A stretch of 33,206 bases of DNA from Sphingobium sp. V4. GTDB taxonomy: Bacteria; Pseudomonadota; Alphaproteobacteria; Sphingomonadales; Sphingomonadaceae. The stretch is from NCBI RefSeq assembly GCF_029590555.1, contig NZ_CP081003.1:1-33206 (forward strand). The letters are read 5' to 3'. Both the position numbers and the translations under genes were made by a program. Under the pieces are notes generated by a model, which worked only from the letters and a program-made list of their open reading frames with translations, made no database searches and was not told where the DNA came from. This document shows positions 23,711 through 32,487 of the stretch, one piece after another (within the stretch, counting starts at the first letter, position 1; each line of letters opens with the position of its first letter).

Positions 23711-23890
23711 ATGACCCAATTGGAACTGTCGCGCCTATCCGTATGCGGCATTTTCCTGCCGCACCATGGCAGATGCCTTGCAAAGATCCGGCCCTTTCAG
23801 CCAACGAACAGGTTCGGGTCTGCCCCAAGCCGCACCCACACCCTGCCGAGCGCGAAATCCTCTCGCCAGAGCAAAGGCAAGCCAATATGA
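23711..23890 (+). CDS. Possible 59-residue leader ORF coupled to the exported protein gene
   Basis: An ATG at 23711 follows AAAGGAG closely, the best ribosome site in this region. The ORF of 59 codons ends in TGA overlapping the next ATG (ATGA, 23887-23890). The product is basic and Ser/Pro-rich near its end and resembles no family I know. It may be a leader peptide that couples translation of the downstream gene rather than a functional protein. The 23548-23710 stretch otherwise holds a CTGGGT/ACCCAG hairpin (23596-23610). Confidence 0.3.
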   Translation: MTQLELSRLSVCGIFLPHHGRCLAKIRPFQPTNRFGSAPSRTHTLPSAKSSRQSKGKPI

Positions 23891-25251
23891 GATTTCTGAC
23901 CGTTTTCCTGCCCTTCTTCAGCCTCGCAAGCCTTTCGACAGGCCAGGCATTCTGCCAAGGCGCCGCGCCGGCGCTCGCAGATGTGCCGCCGCGCGGCATC
24001 CTGATCGCCAACCCTGGATCGGAAGCGGACCGCAGCGCGATAGCAGTCCAAAATTCCCCGATGGATGCGAAGTCAGTGTACGGGATAACCATCGCCGACA
24101 GCTATAAATTCGCAGACAATATAAGGTCGACCGTCCATTTGAATGACCGAAACAGCCGGTCGATACAACATGGCGCGTCCTATGGTGCCTATGTCTATAA
24201 TCAGTGCAGGAGGGGAGCGCCTCCTTTTGAATGCAATGGCGTGGGCCTTTTTTCGCAAGCTATTGCCGGCATCGCCACGGCCCAAAATTGGCCGATCAAT
24301 ACGGCGTGCAACGACAATGGCTATGCGTCCGCCTGCGGTAACGAACATGACGTCACCGTCCAAAGTGGATCGGCCATCTACACATTGTGGGCCGGGATCA
24401 TTCAGGGTCAGGTGCAGCCGGCCAACGCAAATGGCATCCAGCTGTCTCAGGTTCCGGGCGCTGTGGCGCAATGGACCTACGGTTTCACGACCGGCGATGG
24501 GGCAGCGCGCAACTTCGGATCGGTAGGAGCACTGGCGGCAAGTGGCAGTAACATTCCCTCCCAGCCTCTCTGGATGAACAGTTTCGACAGGGACGGCCAG
24601 ACCCATGCCGTCAATATCCAGGCGCTCGATCACGCCCTGATTGTCAGCGACAACAGGCGCCACAACCGAATTCGCCTGTCGCTTGAGGATGGCGGCATTG
24701 CCCTTGGGGCCGACGGCGCGTCACAGGATGTCAATGTCAGCCTAGTCCCTTCGGGCAAGGGAAAGGTTATCATGCCTTCTTCCCTAGCTTTGGCGGACGG
24801 ATCAGTCTGGTCGGCCGCCGGCCTGACCGCAGCGACGGATTTGGATATGGGTGCGCACGCTGTGAGGAATTTATCTGCGATCAGCAGCAAGCCCGGAACC
24901 GATTTGTCCCTAGCTTGCCAAGGCACCTGTTCCACCTACATTGCGAGCGGCAGCGTCACCGTCTTGGCGGTAAACGGGGATGGCAACACGGCCAGCCCGG
25001 CCAACCCTGCCGCTCGCCTGGGTGACGCGCGCGCACCATGGGCGGCAGCTCACATGCGGCAAGTCCAGCTTGCGCCCATGGCATTTTCCGAGCTTCCCTC
25101 GTGCAGTTCCGCCATCCAGGGTACCATGGCTTTTATAACGGACTCGAAACAGGCGATCACCACCTGGCACCAGCGGATCACCCAGGGTGGCGGCAACCAC
25201 AAAGCCTTCGTCGCCTGCAACGGGTCTGGATGGCACGCATTCGATTACTGA
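23887..25251 (+). CDS. Exported protein with phage tail-fibre-like C-terminus
   Basis: This 454-residue protein starts with a signal peptide (MRFLTVFLPFFSLASL, cleavage near AFCQG). The middle is rich in Gly, Ala, Asn and Ser, without recognised catalytic motifs, and contains beta-rich segments. The end, with SSAIQGTMAFITDSKQ, then GGGNHKAFVACNGSGWHAF, resembles the small C-terminal domain of many phage and prophage tail-fibre proteins (YVTDS, then GGG plus a C-DG-W motif). Such a domain on a signal-peptide protein within a capsule cluster suggests a surface-bound glycan-binding or glycan-modifying protein; this is inference. The ATG at 23887 follows AAAGGC and overlaps the leader ORF stop. 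It is divergent from the export operon. Confidence 0.72.
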   Translation: MRFLTVFLPFFSLASLSTGQAFCQGAAPALADVPPRGILIANPGSEADRSAIAVQNSPMDAKSVYGITIADSYKFADNIRSTVHLNDRNSRSIQHGASYGAYVYNQCRRGAPPFECNGVGLFSQAIAGIATAQNWPINTACNDNGYASACGNEHDVTVQSGSAIYTLWAGIIQGQVQPANANGIQLSQVPGAVAQWTYGFTTGDGAARNFGSVGALAASGSNIPSQPLWMNSFDRDGQTHAVNIQALDHALIVSDNRRHNRIRLSLEDGGIALGADGASQDVNVSLVPSGKGKVIMPSSLALADGSVWSAAGLTAATDLDMGAHAVRNLSAISSKPGTDLSLACQGTCSTYIASGSVTVLAVNGDGNTASPANPAARLGDARAPWAAAHMRQVQLAPMAFSELPSCSSAIQGTMAFITDSKQAITTWHQRITQGGGNHKAFVACNGSGWHAFDY

Positions 25252-25469
25252 CGCCCGGAAAGGTTGCACCTGACCCTGGGAATCACAACCGCCTGGCTCT
25301 TTATCGCATCCATCCAGTTATATGCTTGCCGCATCGCAAGGCCCTGACCTCGATGCACGCAATTTTGAATCAGACACTGAAATGTCACTACACCTAAAGT
25401 CCCGGTGACCGTCGCGGTGGCTTTTCGGGTCCAACCAAGCTTGCAAGCTCAAGACACCCAATCTAAGGC

Positions 25470-26420
25470 ATGGGTATCGTCCGGCAGGGCATTAAGCTTG
25501 GAGAATTGCGTTTGTCCGGTCACGAAGGCAGGGTCTTGGTCTTTGGCGGCGGACTGATCGGCGGAGCAGCGGCAAGAACGCTAAGCGAAGCGGGAAAGTC
25601 GGTCACCGTCATCACCAAAGCGCCGTCACTACAGAATTCGCCGCCTATCGACTGGCGATTCGGCGACCTGTCATCGGAGCGGCCCGACGAAATAATGGCA
25701 GGGTGCCAGGCTGTGATCTACGCTGCGGGAAGCCTGTCACCCGCCTCTTTGGCTCCCAACATTTCCCAATTGCTAGCGTCCCAGGTCATACCGGTGGTGG
25801 AACTGGCCGAACAGGCGGCACGGCTTCACATACCCAATTTCGTGTTCATCTCATCGGGGGGAACCGTTTACGGCCAAACCGATATCGTCCCCACCCATGA
25901 AGATGTGCAGACCGCACCGATAAATGCATATGGCATGATCAAGGTGCAGACCGAACAGGCTCTCATGGAAGTCGGCCGTCGATCGGGGATGCGCGTCATC
26001 ATTCTTCGCGTGTCCAATCCTTATGGTCCCGGGCAGCAAGGGACAAGACGCCTGGGCTTCATCGCCGCTGCTATTGAGGCCGCAGCCCGTGGCGAACCGC
26101 TGACGATCTGGGGCGATGGTCTTAGCACGCGCGATTTCATCTACCTTGCCGATGTCGCGAACGCTGTTTGCCTGGCGGCATCCTATCAGGGCCATAGCGA
26201 TATTTTCAACATTGGCGCGGGAATCGAGACGTCGCTGCTCCAGATTTGCGACCTGGTGAGCAGCATCGGCGGAGTGCCTATTGAAGTACGACATCAGGAA
26301 GCGCGGTCGGTCGATGTGCGGCGCAGTGTACTGGATGTTAAAAAAGCGGCTAGCCTACTTGACTGGTATCCCCAGATGTCATTGGAAGCAGGTATCGCAT
26401 CAACAATTGGTCGTTCCTAA
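25470..26420 (+). CDS. Extended SDR nucleotide-sugar epimerase/dehydratase
   Basis: This 316-residue GalE-like NAD(P)-dependent enzyme acts on a nucleotide sugar. The Rossmann motif FGGGLIGGAAA (about 25-35) is near the N-terminus, followed by VIYAAGSLSP, the SSGGTVYGQT strand and YGMIKVQTE with the catalytic YxxxK. RVSNPYGPGQQG and GDGLSTRDFIYLADVANAV are typical of epimerases and 4,6-dehydratases. The exact product cannot be told. The ATG at 25470 has no good ribosome site, and a TTG near 25506-25514 with GGAG upstream is an alternative. The preceding gap (25252-25469) shows no gene. It is followed by the large glycosyltransferase gene after 62 bp. Confidence 0.88.
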   Translation: MGIVRQGIKLGELRLSGHEGRVLVFGGGLIGGAAARTLSEAGKSVTVITKAPSLQNSPPIDWRFGDLSSERPDEIMAGCQAVIYAAGSLSPASLAPNISQLLASQVIPVVELAEQAARLHIPNFVFISSGGTVYGQTDIVPTHEDVQTAPINAYGMIKVQTEQALMEVGRRSGMRVIILRVSNPYGPGQQGTRRLGFIAAAIEAAARGEPLTIWGDGLSTRDFIYLADVANAVCLAASYQGHSDIFNIGAGIETSLLQICDLVSSIGGVPIEVRHQEARSVDVRRSVLDVKKAASLLDWYPQMSLEAGIASTIGRS

Positions 26421-26454
26421 ATGACAAATATGTTGCAAATTGTATTTGCTTTAT

Positions 26455-26472
26455 CCAAATGCACTAATTTGG
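26455..26472. promoter_or_regulatory. Inverted repeat ahead of the large glycosyltransferase
   Basis: CCAAAT (26455-26460) and ATTTGG (26467-26472) are inverted around six bases, ending in GGGG just before the ATG at 26483. The fold would bury the ribosome site in a weak hairpin. It could equally be a protein binding site. Confidence 0.25.
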
Positions 26473-26482
26473 GGCTTTGATT

Positions 26483-29400
26483 ATGCATGACAACATACGA
26501 AATGCGAATCATCGTAGTGCTTTTCGCAAGTTTCTTCTTAAATGGGCATCTGCGCTGACTGTTCCATTTGACAAATCATATTATATATCGCGCTATCCTG
26601 ATATACAGGAAGAAGAAGCCAAGCGCCATTTCCATCGCCAGGGATGGCGTCATGGCTATTCTCCTGACGTTAATTTCGATATGCTTGCCTATCTTGCGGG
26701 GGAAGACATTGATGTTGTCAAACGTAGCGAAGATTTAAATCACAGACCGTTCATCCGCGCCATGACGAACGATGTCAGCATACCGCAGCAGGCGCGCAAT
26801 TTTGCGCAGGATTATATCGAAATTGTCGATTCCGGCTTGTTCGACCGCGCATTCTATCTTGAAAATTACCCGGATGTAATCGGCGATCCTATCGAACATT
26901 ATCTTCGTTCGGGTTGGAAGCAGGGTTATAATCCCGGACCGGTCTTTTCCACTTCGGCTTATCTTAATTACCATCCGGACGTCGCCAAGGCGGAATATAA
27001 CCCTCTTCTTCATTATTGCCGGTTCGGAAATGTCGAGAAGCGGTTTGCCGCGCGTGCTGTGCCCTTGTCGCCCAATGAACCCGCGCCGACGCTGACAGAG
27101 CCTCACTGCCCGCCTCTGGACGACAATCGCAGAACCTTGCAGGCTGAAATCCGGCAGCGGCTGGCGCCATCCACCAAGAAAGCCTTCATCGCTGGTCCGC
27201 AGATTTCGATCCTCGTGCCGGTGTACAATGTCCCAGTCATCTGGTTGCGCCAGATGGTCGAGTCCGTGCAGCATCAGACCTATGATCGTTGGCAGCTGTG
27301 CATCGTGGATGATTGCTCCACCTCGGCGGAACTGCGGGCGATGCTCCAGGAACTGCCCGCTTGGGACAATCGTATCCAGGTCGCCATGCGCGAAGCCAAT
27401 GGCGGTATATCGGCTGCCTCCAACGATTGCCTTGCCCTTGCGACAGGCGAATATGTCGCCCTGCTCGACAATGACGATATGCTCACGAACGATGCCCTGG
27501 AAGAAATGGCCAAGGCCATAATCGTCAATGATCAGCCCGACTGGCTGTACAGCGACGAATTCAAGGTTGACGAAGAAAATAACGTATCGGACTTGTTCGC
27601 CAAGCCGGACTGGTCACCGTCAATGCTGTTCAACTACATGTACACGGGACATTTCACCCTTTACAAGAAAAGCATTGTCACGGCCGTTGGCGGTTTTCGT
27701 TCCGAATATGACTTCTCGCAAGACTATGACCTTGCCTTGCGCATATCGGAAAAGGATGTGCGCGTCGTTCATGTCGAGAAATATCTCTATGCCTGGCGTA
27801 TGATCGCCACCTCCGCTGCCTCCGGCGGCAAGCCGACTGCCCGGATCAGCAATATCGCAGCACTTCAGGATGCGGTTGACCGGCGCGGCTGGCAGGGCAC
27901 GGCCACTCCCCTTCCGACTGCCAACCGCATCGTTCGTGATTTTTCGCATGATATCAAAGTGTCAATTGTCATACCGTCCGACAACGAGCATAATATCAGC
28001 GCATCTATAAATTCGATTCTGGATGAAACCAATTATACTAATTATAATATAATAATTGTCACCAACAGCAAGATTGTCGGTAATCTTGGGCCGAAATTTA
28101 AATCCGATAAAATTATCTGGAAAAATTACGATAAACCTTTCAATTTTTCCGACAAATGCAATGAGGGTGCTACAGCGGGCGATGGAGAATATGTCATTTT
28201 CTTCAATGACGATGTCCGCGTCATTACCCCTGACTGGATACAGGGACTGCTGGAATATCTGACGTTGCCAGGTGTCGGCGCGGTAGGGCCCAAATTGCTG
28301 TATGAAAACGGCCTGATCCAGCATGGCGGTATGGCCACCGGAATGCGTCGGTTGGTTGGCACCGCATTCCATTGTTATCCCGACAATTCTTCCGTCCATT
28401 TCAATTTCGCTCAGTGCGTGCGGGATGTCTCGATCCTGTGCGGCGCCCTGATTGCCATGCCGGCAAAATTGTTCTGGGATATTGGAGGGTTTGACGCGGT
28501 CAATGCGCCAATTGGTCATTCCGATGTCGATCTGTGCTTCCGAGTTCGGGAAGCAGGTTATCGCTGCGTTTACACGCCTTATGCCAAACTTGTGCATATC
28601 GGTCATGTGTCGATTGGCGAAGAAGAGGCTGTAAAAAAGCCCTTCAAGCGCGATAAGTCAGAAGTGTTTCTATTGAAGCGCTGGTGTGAATATGTTGCGC
28701 ATGACCCCTATTTCACGCCTGCAATGCGCAGCCTAACCTATATGGATTCGCCCGAAAAGTTTCAGGTCTTTCCTGGATCTGGCGCCGTAAGCAAAGACGA
28801 TGTCCTAATCCTGTCGCATGACCTTACATCGAGCGGTGCTCCCAAAGTCGCCTATGACCTTGCTCTGTTGATGCAGAGCAAGGGATATTTCGTGACAGTC
28901 GCCTCGCCGGTGGATGGCCCTTATCGCGCGAAACTGGTCAAGCACGGCATTACCGTCATAATTGATGAATTGATCCTGACCGGTCATGAAAGCTCGATGG
29001 TTCTGGCGCGCAGCTTCGACCTTGTCATCGCCAATACCATCGTTTGCTGGCCTTCCGTCGCTGAATTGGCGAAAACCACCCCCACCTATCTCTATTCGCA
29101 CGAGACAGAGCTGGTCCATCATTTCGCAAACATCTATCCCGACTTCCTCGATGCCCTTCGCAGCGCGACGCAGATATGGAGCGGCAGCCAGCATGCCGCC
29201 GATGCCTTGACCCATTATGGGCTAAAACCGCATATCGTCGAATATGGAGTCGATGACATCACGGCGGCGCAAGTTGACCCTGCAATCCGAATTGCGGTGT
29301 TCGGCTCAATCGAACCGCGCAAGGGACAGGATTTGGCGATATTGGGCATGGGGAATGTCGCGCCCGAAATCCGGTCGAAAGCGCGGCTTGACCTTTTCGG

Positions 29401-29842
29401 CCGAACTTTGGCCGTCAGCTATCATCATCAGGTAGAAGCGATGGCAGAAGGCATCGAGCAAGTGCGTTTCGGCGGCGAACTGGCTTATGATGAATATCGC
29501 AAGATATTGTCTGATACAGACATCGTTCTGGTTTGTTCGCGCGACGATACGCTGCCCCTAGTTTCGTTGGACAGCCTTGCCTTGGGCAAAGCCTTGATAT
29601 GTAGCGCCACGACGGGAACGTCACGCTATCTGGAGCATGAGAAATCCGCGCTTATCCTCAAGCATAACAGTCCGGATGAGATTGCCGACGCCATGACGCG
29701 ACTGATTACGGATACAGAACTGCGCCATAGGATCGGGGAAGGCGCGAGATCTGTATTTGAGAAATATTTCACACATGACGCCTTTTCAAAGCGCATATTC
29801 GAGCGATTTGAAGAAGAGAAACCGATTGCCATCGCTTCTTGA
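26483..29842 (+). CDS. Three-domain glycosyltransferase GT2-GT2-GT4 with N-terminal repeats
   Basis: This 1119-residue assembly enzyme has three probable catalytic modules. The first ~190 residues hold repeats of the type FDxxYYxxxYPDI, HFHRQGWRHGYSPD and FDRAFYLENYPDV, HYLRSGWKQGYNPG. A first GT2 domain (about 240-470) has ISILVPVYNVP, CIVDDCST, ALLDNDDML and QDYDLALR. A second GT2 domain (about 495-740) has VSIVIPSDNEHN, FFNDDVRV and HSDVDLCFRV. A GT4-like domain (about 770-1110) has AVFGSIEPRKGQD and a LVSLDSLALGKALI region in place of the usual E(x7)E. The gene looks lower in G+C than its neighbours, with AT-rich stretches near its start and around 27960-28160, which hints at separate acquisition. 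The ATG at 26483 is preferred over the TTG at 26477. Confidence 0.9.
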   Translation: MHDNIRNANHRSAFRKFLLKWASALTVPFDKSYYISRYPDIQEEEAKRHFHRQGWRHGYSPDVNFDMLAYLAGEDIDVVKRSEDLNHRPFIRAMTNDVSIPQQARNFAQDYIEIVDSGLFDRAFYLENYPDVIGDPIEHYLRSGWKQGYNPGPVFSTSAYLNYHPDVAKAEYNPLLHYCRFGNVEKRFAARAVPLSPNEPAPTLTEPHCPPLDDNRRTLQAEIRQRLAPSTKKAFIAGPQISILVPVYNVPVIWLRQMVESVQHQTYDRWQLCIVDDCSTSAELRAMLQELPAWDNRIQVAMREANGGISAASNDCLALATGEYVALLDNDDMLTNDALEEMAKAIIVNDQPDWLYSDEFKVDEENNVSDLFAKPDWSPSMLFNYMYTGHFTLYKKSIVTAVGGFRSEYDFSQDYDLALRISEKDVRVVHVEKYLYAWRMIATSAASGGKPTARISNIAALQDAVDRRGWQGTATPLPTANRIVRDFSHDIKVSIVIPSDNEHNISASINSILDETNYTNYNIIIVTNSKIVGNLGPKFKSDKIIWKNYDKPFNFSDKCNEGATAGDGEYVIFFNDDVRVITPDWIQGLLEYLTLPGVGAVGPKLLYENGLIQHGGMATGMRRLVGTAFHCYPDNSSVHFNFAQCVRDVSILCGALIAMPAKLFWDIGGFDAVNAPIGHSDVDLCFRVREAGYRCVYTPYAKLVHIGHVSIGEEEAVKKPFKRDKSEVFLLKRWCEYVAHDPYFTPAMRSLTYMDSPEKFQVFPGSGAVSKDDVLILSHDLTSSGAPKVAYDLALLMQSKGYFVTVASPVDGPYRAKLVKHGITVIIDELILTGHESSMVLARSFDLVIANTIVCWPSVAELAKTTPTYLYSHETELVHHFANIYPDFLDALRSATQIWSGSQHAADALTHYGLKPHIVEYGVDDITAAQVDPAIRIAVFGSIEPRKGQDLAILGMGNVAPEIRSKARLDLFGRTLAVSYHHQVEAMAEGIEQVRFGGELAYDEYRKILSDTDIVLVCSRDDTLPLVSLDSLALGKALICSATTGTSRYLEHEKSALILKHNSPDEIADAMTRLITDTELRHRIGEGARSVFEKYFTHDAFSKRIFERFEEEKPIAIAS

Positions 29843-29915
29843 TAGTTTTCGGCAAAATATGTGACATGCCCTGGAGCGCATTTTCACGGCCGTGGGTGTA
29901 ATCTGATGACATTGC

Positions 29916-29953
29916 GGCAATCGGATTGACAGATTGAAGACGATCCGATTGCC
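29916..29953. terminator. Long inverted repeat between convergent genes
   Basis: GGCAATCGGAT (29916-29926) and ATCCGATTGCC (29943-29953) are perfect 11-bp arms around 16 bases, in the gap between the convergent stops of the large glycosyltransferase and the sulfotransferase gene. A second inverted repeat, TGCCACG/CGTGGCA, overlaps the sulfotransferase stop (about 29977-29997). Neither has a T-run, so the terminator call is tentative. Confidence 0.4.
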
Positions 29954-29986
29954 CATGGGCAAAGATCTACCCACCTGCCACGTCGA

Positions 29987-32425
29987 TCAACGTGGCAACT
30001 GCCGTCCTTCAGCCATCCCATGGTCGAGATAATGGCGCAGCGGATCTGCGCCCGCGGCGGCGACATCGTGATTTAGAGCGAGATAAGCTCGTCCATCGAA
30101 CAAGCCGCTTTCCTTGAGACGCTCAAGCTGCCGTCGGCGGCGCCAGCCACTGGGAATGAATGACCACCATCTTGGGCTGTCGATCAACACGCTGTTCACC
30201 TGGTGCAGCCATTTTGCGTGATTGTCATGAGTGGCGAACCGCTCTTCTGCCACTAGCAGCTTTTGCACCAACTTCTGGACATGTTCGTCCTGATGATGAT
30301 GGTCATGGCTAAGCCTTGCATAGCGCGCTTCGGCATCCGCACGCTGCTGGTTGATCGTCGCGGTTTCGTCATAAAGGCTGGCGATATCCGTTTCCGCCCT
30401 GGACAGAGCTGCCTTTAACTCTTGTTTTTCCGTTTCATCGCGGGCTGCCTGGCCTCGGGCTGATTTCAATTGCGTTTCCAAAGCGGCCATATGCGCATGG
30501 GCGCGCTGCTTCGCGTGCAGCAACGCATCCTTGTCCGCGAGCAGCTCTTCCATGTCCTGACGTGCCTGATCGAGCTCCGCCATCAAATCGGCGATCCGCG
30601 CCCTTGTCGCCGATAGAGCGGAGCTGGAGGACGCTCGTGCGGCCTGTTCCCCATGAAGACGCCGTTCCAGATTCTGGACTGCGCGTTCCGCTCTCTCCGC
30701 AGCAACCTGATACTCGCGTCGGTCAGCAGCAATCTCGAAAATGTCCGCTCGCGCCTTTTTCAGCCTTGCCTGCACCACTTCCAGTTGGGTGGCCTCCTTG
30801 CGCGCTTCGTCCCGTTCTCGACAAGTCTGCTCAATCTCTTCATCGCGCTGGCGAAGCCTGTTTTCCAGCATGGCGATCTGATGGGCCGATTGACGCGCCG
30901 CTTCGGCATTGTGCTCATTGCGAAGCTGCATATCCGCAAGGCCGCTTTGGGCCTTCTCAAGCTCTGTCTGCAGGATCGCGACTTGTGCGTCACGCATTGC
31001 AAGGGAAGCCGCCGTGTCGGCGGAGGAATGCGTCGCCGTATGAAGCTCGGCCGCCAGTTCCTCCATCCGGGCCATAACGCTGTCGCGCTCGGCCTGCATC
31101 TGCGCATGCACGTCCTCGCGCTGCCGCAGTGCCTCCATTTCACCGTGCAATGCGGCGATATGAGCATCTCGATCGGACAGAATACTTGCCATATCAGCGG
31201 AGGAGTGCGTCGCCGCATGAAGCTCGGCCTCCAGTTCGCCCAGCCGGGCCATAACGCTGTCGCGCTCGGCCTGCGTCTGCGCATGCGCCGCCTCCCGCTG
31301 CCGCAGTCCCTCCATCTCGCCATGCAATGCCGCGATATGGGCGTCGCGGTCGGACAGAACGGTGGAGACATTTTCCCGCGCCTCCACCGCATCCCGTATC
31401 TGATCTTGAAGATGCCTTACGGTGTTCTCACGCTCCTCGGTTGCGGCGGCTAGGGCCGCCCGCATATTCTCCAGTTCATCCCTTAATGCATGCCCTCCTC
31501 CGGCTCCCAATGAACGGGACCCTGGCAGGATCAGATCTGAAAATGCATCGGACGCAGAATTGAACTGCTGGAAGATGGCATCGAGCTTGGCATGATCCGC
31601 CCTATCCTCGCCTTGTTCAGCCCAACGGCGCAGGATCGTGTAGGCCTCTATCGCCCATGGCATAACGACTGGCATCGCAATTGATGGTCGGATGGACGAA
31701 GACGAACTGAGAAATTGGTCCATCTCATGCCGCATCTGTGCAGATCGTCTTGGCCAGATAACGCCCAAATCAGATCCTAGTCGCTTGACCAGTCCCGACC
31801 AATTTCCCAATAACTGATCGAAATCACAGATGGTGCGTTTGCGGCCACGTGTTTCTACCTCCGCTTCCAGTGTATGGCGCAACCACAGCAACCCAGCATA
31901 ACCCGGTTCCATCCCATCTCGCTTCGCAAGGGATGCAGCGACCTGCGCTGGATGGCGCAGGCAAAGCAGAAATGCCGGATCAATACTCTCCAATGCAAAA
32001 ACATTGGTCCAGAAAGGAACAAGACGGCAGACCCTAGGATCCTTCATGATAAAAAAGGGAGCGTCAGCGAAAGATGTTCGCAGGGCCGTTCGAGCATCCT
32101 CAAGCGCCGGAGGATAGAGTGCGGAAGCATACCAGTCTGGATTGAAACGGTCCCAATCCTCCCAATGGCTTCCGGCGCTCTCCAAAATTCGATCATTGAC
32201 GGCCACTATGCCGGCGGGTTCCCAATGGCCCTTGTCGTTGCCAATGCCTGCCCCCATAAGGTCCAGAGGCATCGCCCCACCCAACTTTCCCAATGTCCCG
32301 GCAAGTGCGCTAGTCCCTGAGCGGTGCATCCCCAGAATGATCAAACCTCGGCGATTTTGAGGCCGTATTTCAGGCTGGGCTGTGCCTTGCGGCAAGAACT
32401 GTGAGGGCGGCGGTGAACTGCTCAT
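29987..32425 (-). CDS. Sulfotransferase with long coiled coil and C-terminal glycan-enzyme repeat
   Basis: This 812-residue protein (from ATG 32425) has an N-terminal sulfotransferase domain: LIILGMHRSGTSALAG is the P-loop-like 5'-PSB loop, FFIMKDPRVCRLVPFW the KDPR region and LLCLRHPAQVAASL the 3'-phosphate site. The donor would be PAPS and the acceptor may be a sugar of the polymer. From about residue 310 to 730 it is heptad-rich coiled coil with a 59-residue tandem duplication. The C-terminus, LFDGRAYLALNHDVAAAG, then HYLDHGMAEGR, is one copy of the repeat seen at the N-terminus of the large glycosyltransferase. The frame extends to a TTG at 32491 overlapping the PhyH stop; the ATG at 32425 has AGG/GGAG upstream. 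Confidence 0.85.
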   Translation of the reverse strand: MSSSPPPSQFLPQGTAQPEIRPQNRRGLIILGMHRSGTSALAGTLGKLGGAMPLDLMGAGIGNDKGHWEPAGIVAVNDRILESAGSHWEDWDRFNPDWYASALYPPALEDARTALRTSFADAPFFIMKDPRVCRLVPFWTNVFALESIDPAFLLCLRHPAQVAASLAKRDGMEPGYAGLLWLRHTLEAEVETRGRKRTICDFDQLLGNWSGLVKRLGSDLGVIWPRRSAQMRHEMDQFLSSSSSIRPSIAMPVVMPWAIEAYTILRRWAEQGEDRADHAKLDAIFQQFNSASDAFSDLILPGSRSLGAGGGHALRDELENMRAALAAATEERENTVRHLQDQIRDAVEARENVSTVLSDRDAHIAALHGEMEGLRQREAAHAQTQAERDSVMARLGELEAELHAATHSSADMASILSDRDAHIAALHGEMEALRQREDVHAQMQAERDSVMARMEELAAELHTATHSSADTAASLAMRDAQVAILQTELEKAQSGLADMQLRNEHNAEAARQSAHQIAMLENRLRQRDEEIEQTCRERDEARKEATQLEVVQARLKKARADIFEIAADRREYQVAAERAERAVQNLERRLHGEQAARASSSSALSATRARIADLMAELDQARQDMEELLADKDALLHAKQRAHAHMAALETQLKSARGQAARDETEKQELKAALSRAETDIASLYDETATINQQRADAEARYARLSHDHHHQDEHVQKLVQKLLVAEERFATHDNHAKWLHQVNSVLIDSPRWWSFIPSGWRRRRQLERLKESGLFDGRAYLALNHDVAAAGADPLRHYLDHGMAEGRQLPR
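31007..31360. repeat. Two 177-bp in-frame tandem repeats in the coiled coil
   Basis: Two adjacent 59-codon units (31184-31360 and 31007-31183) encode nearly the same sequence, each holding LSDRDAHIAALHGEME, QAERDSVMAR and ATHSSAD. A third diverged copy begins after them (LAMRDAQVAILQTELEK). Homologous recombination between the units would change coiled-coil length without breaking the frame. Confidence 0.85.
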
Positions 32426-32487
32426 CGTCTGCCTATCATCTCCATTTTTCTCGCCTTCATGCCGGATCTCGAAGCTTAAAATATAGC

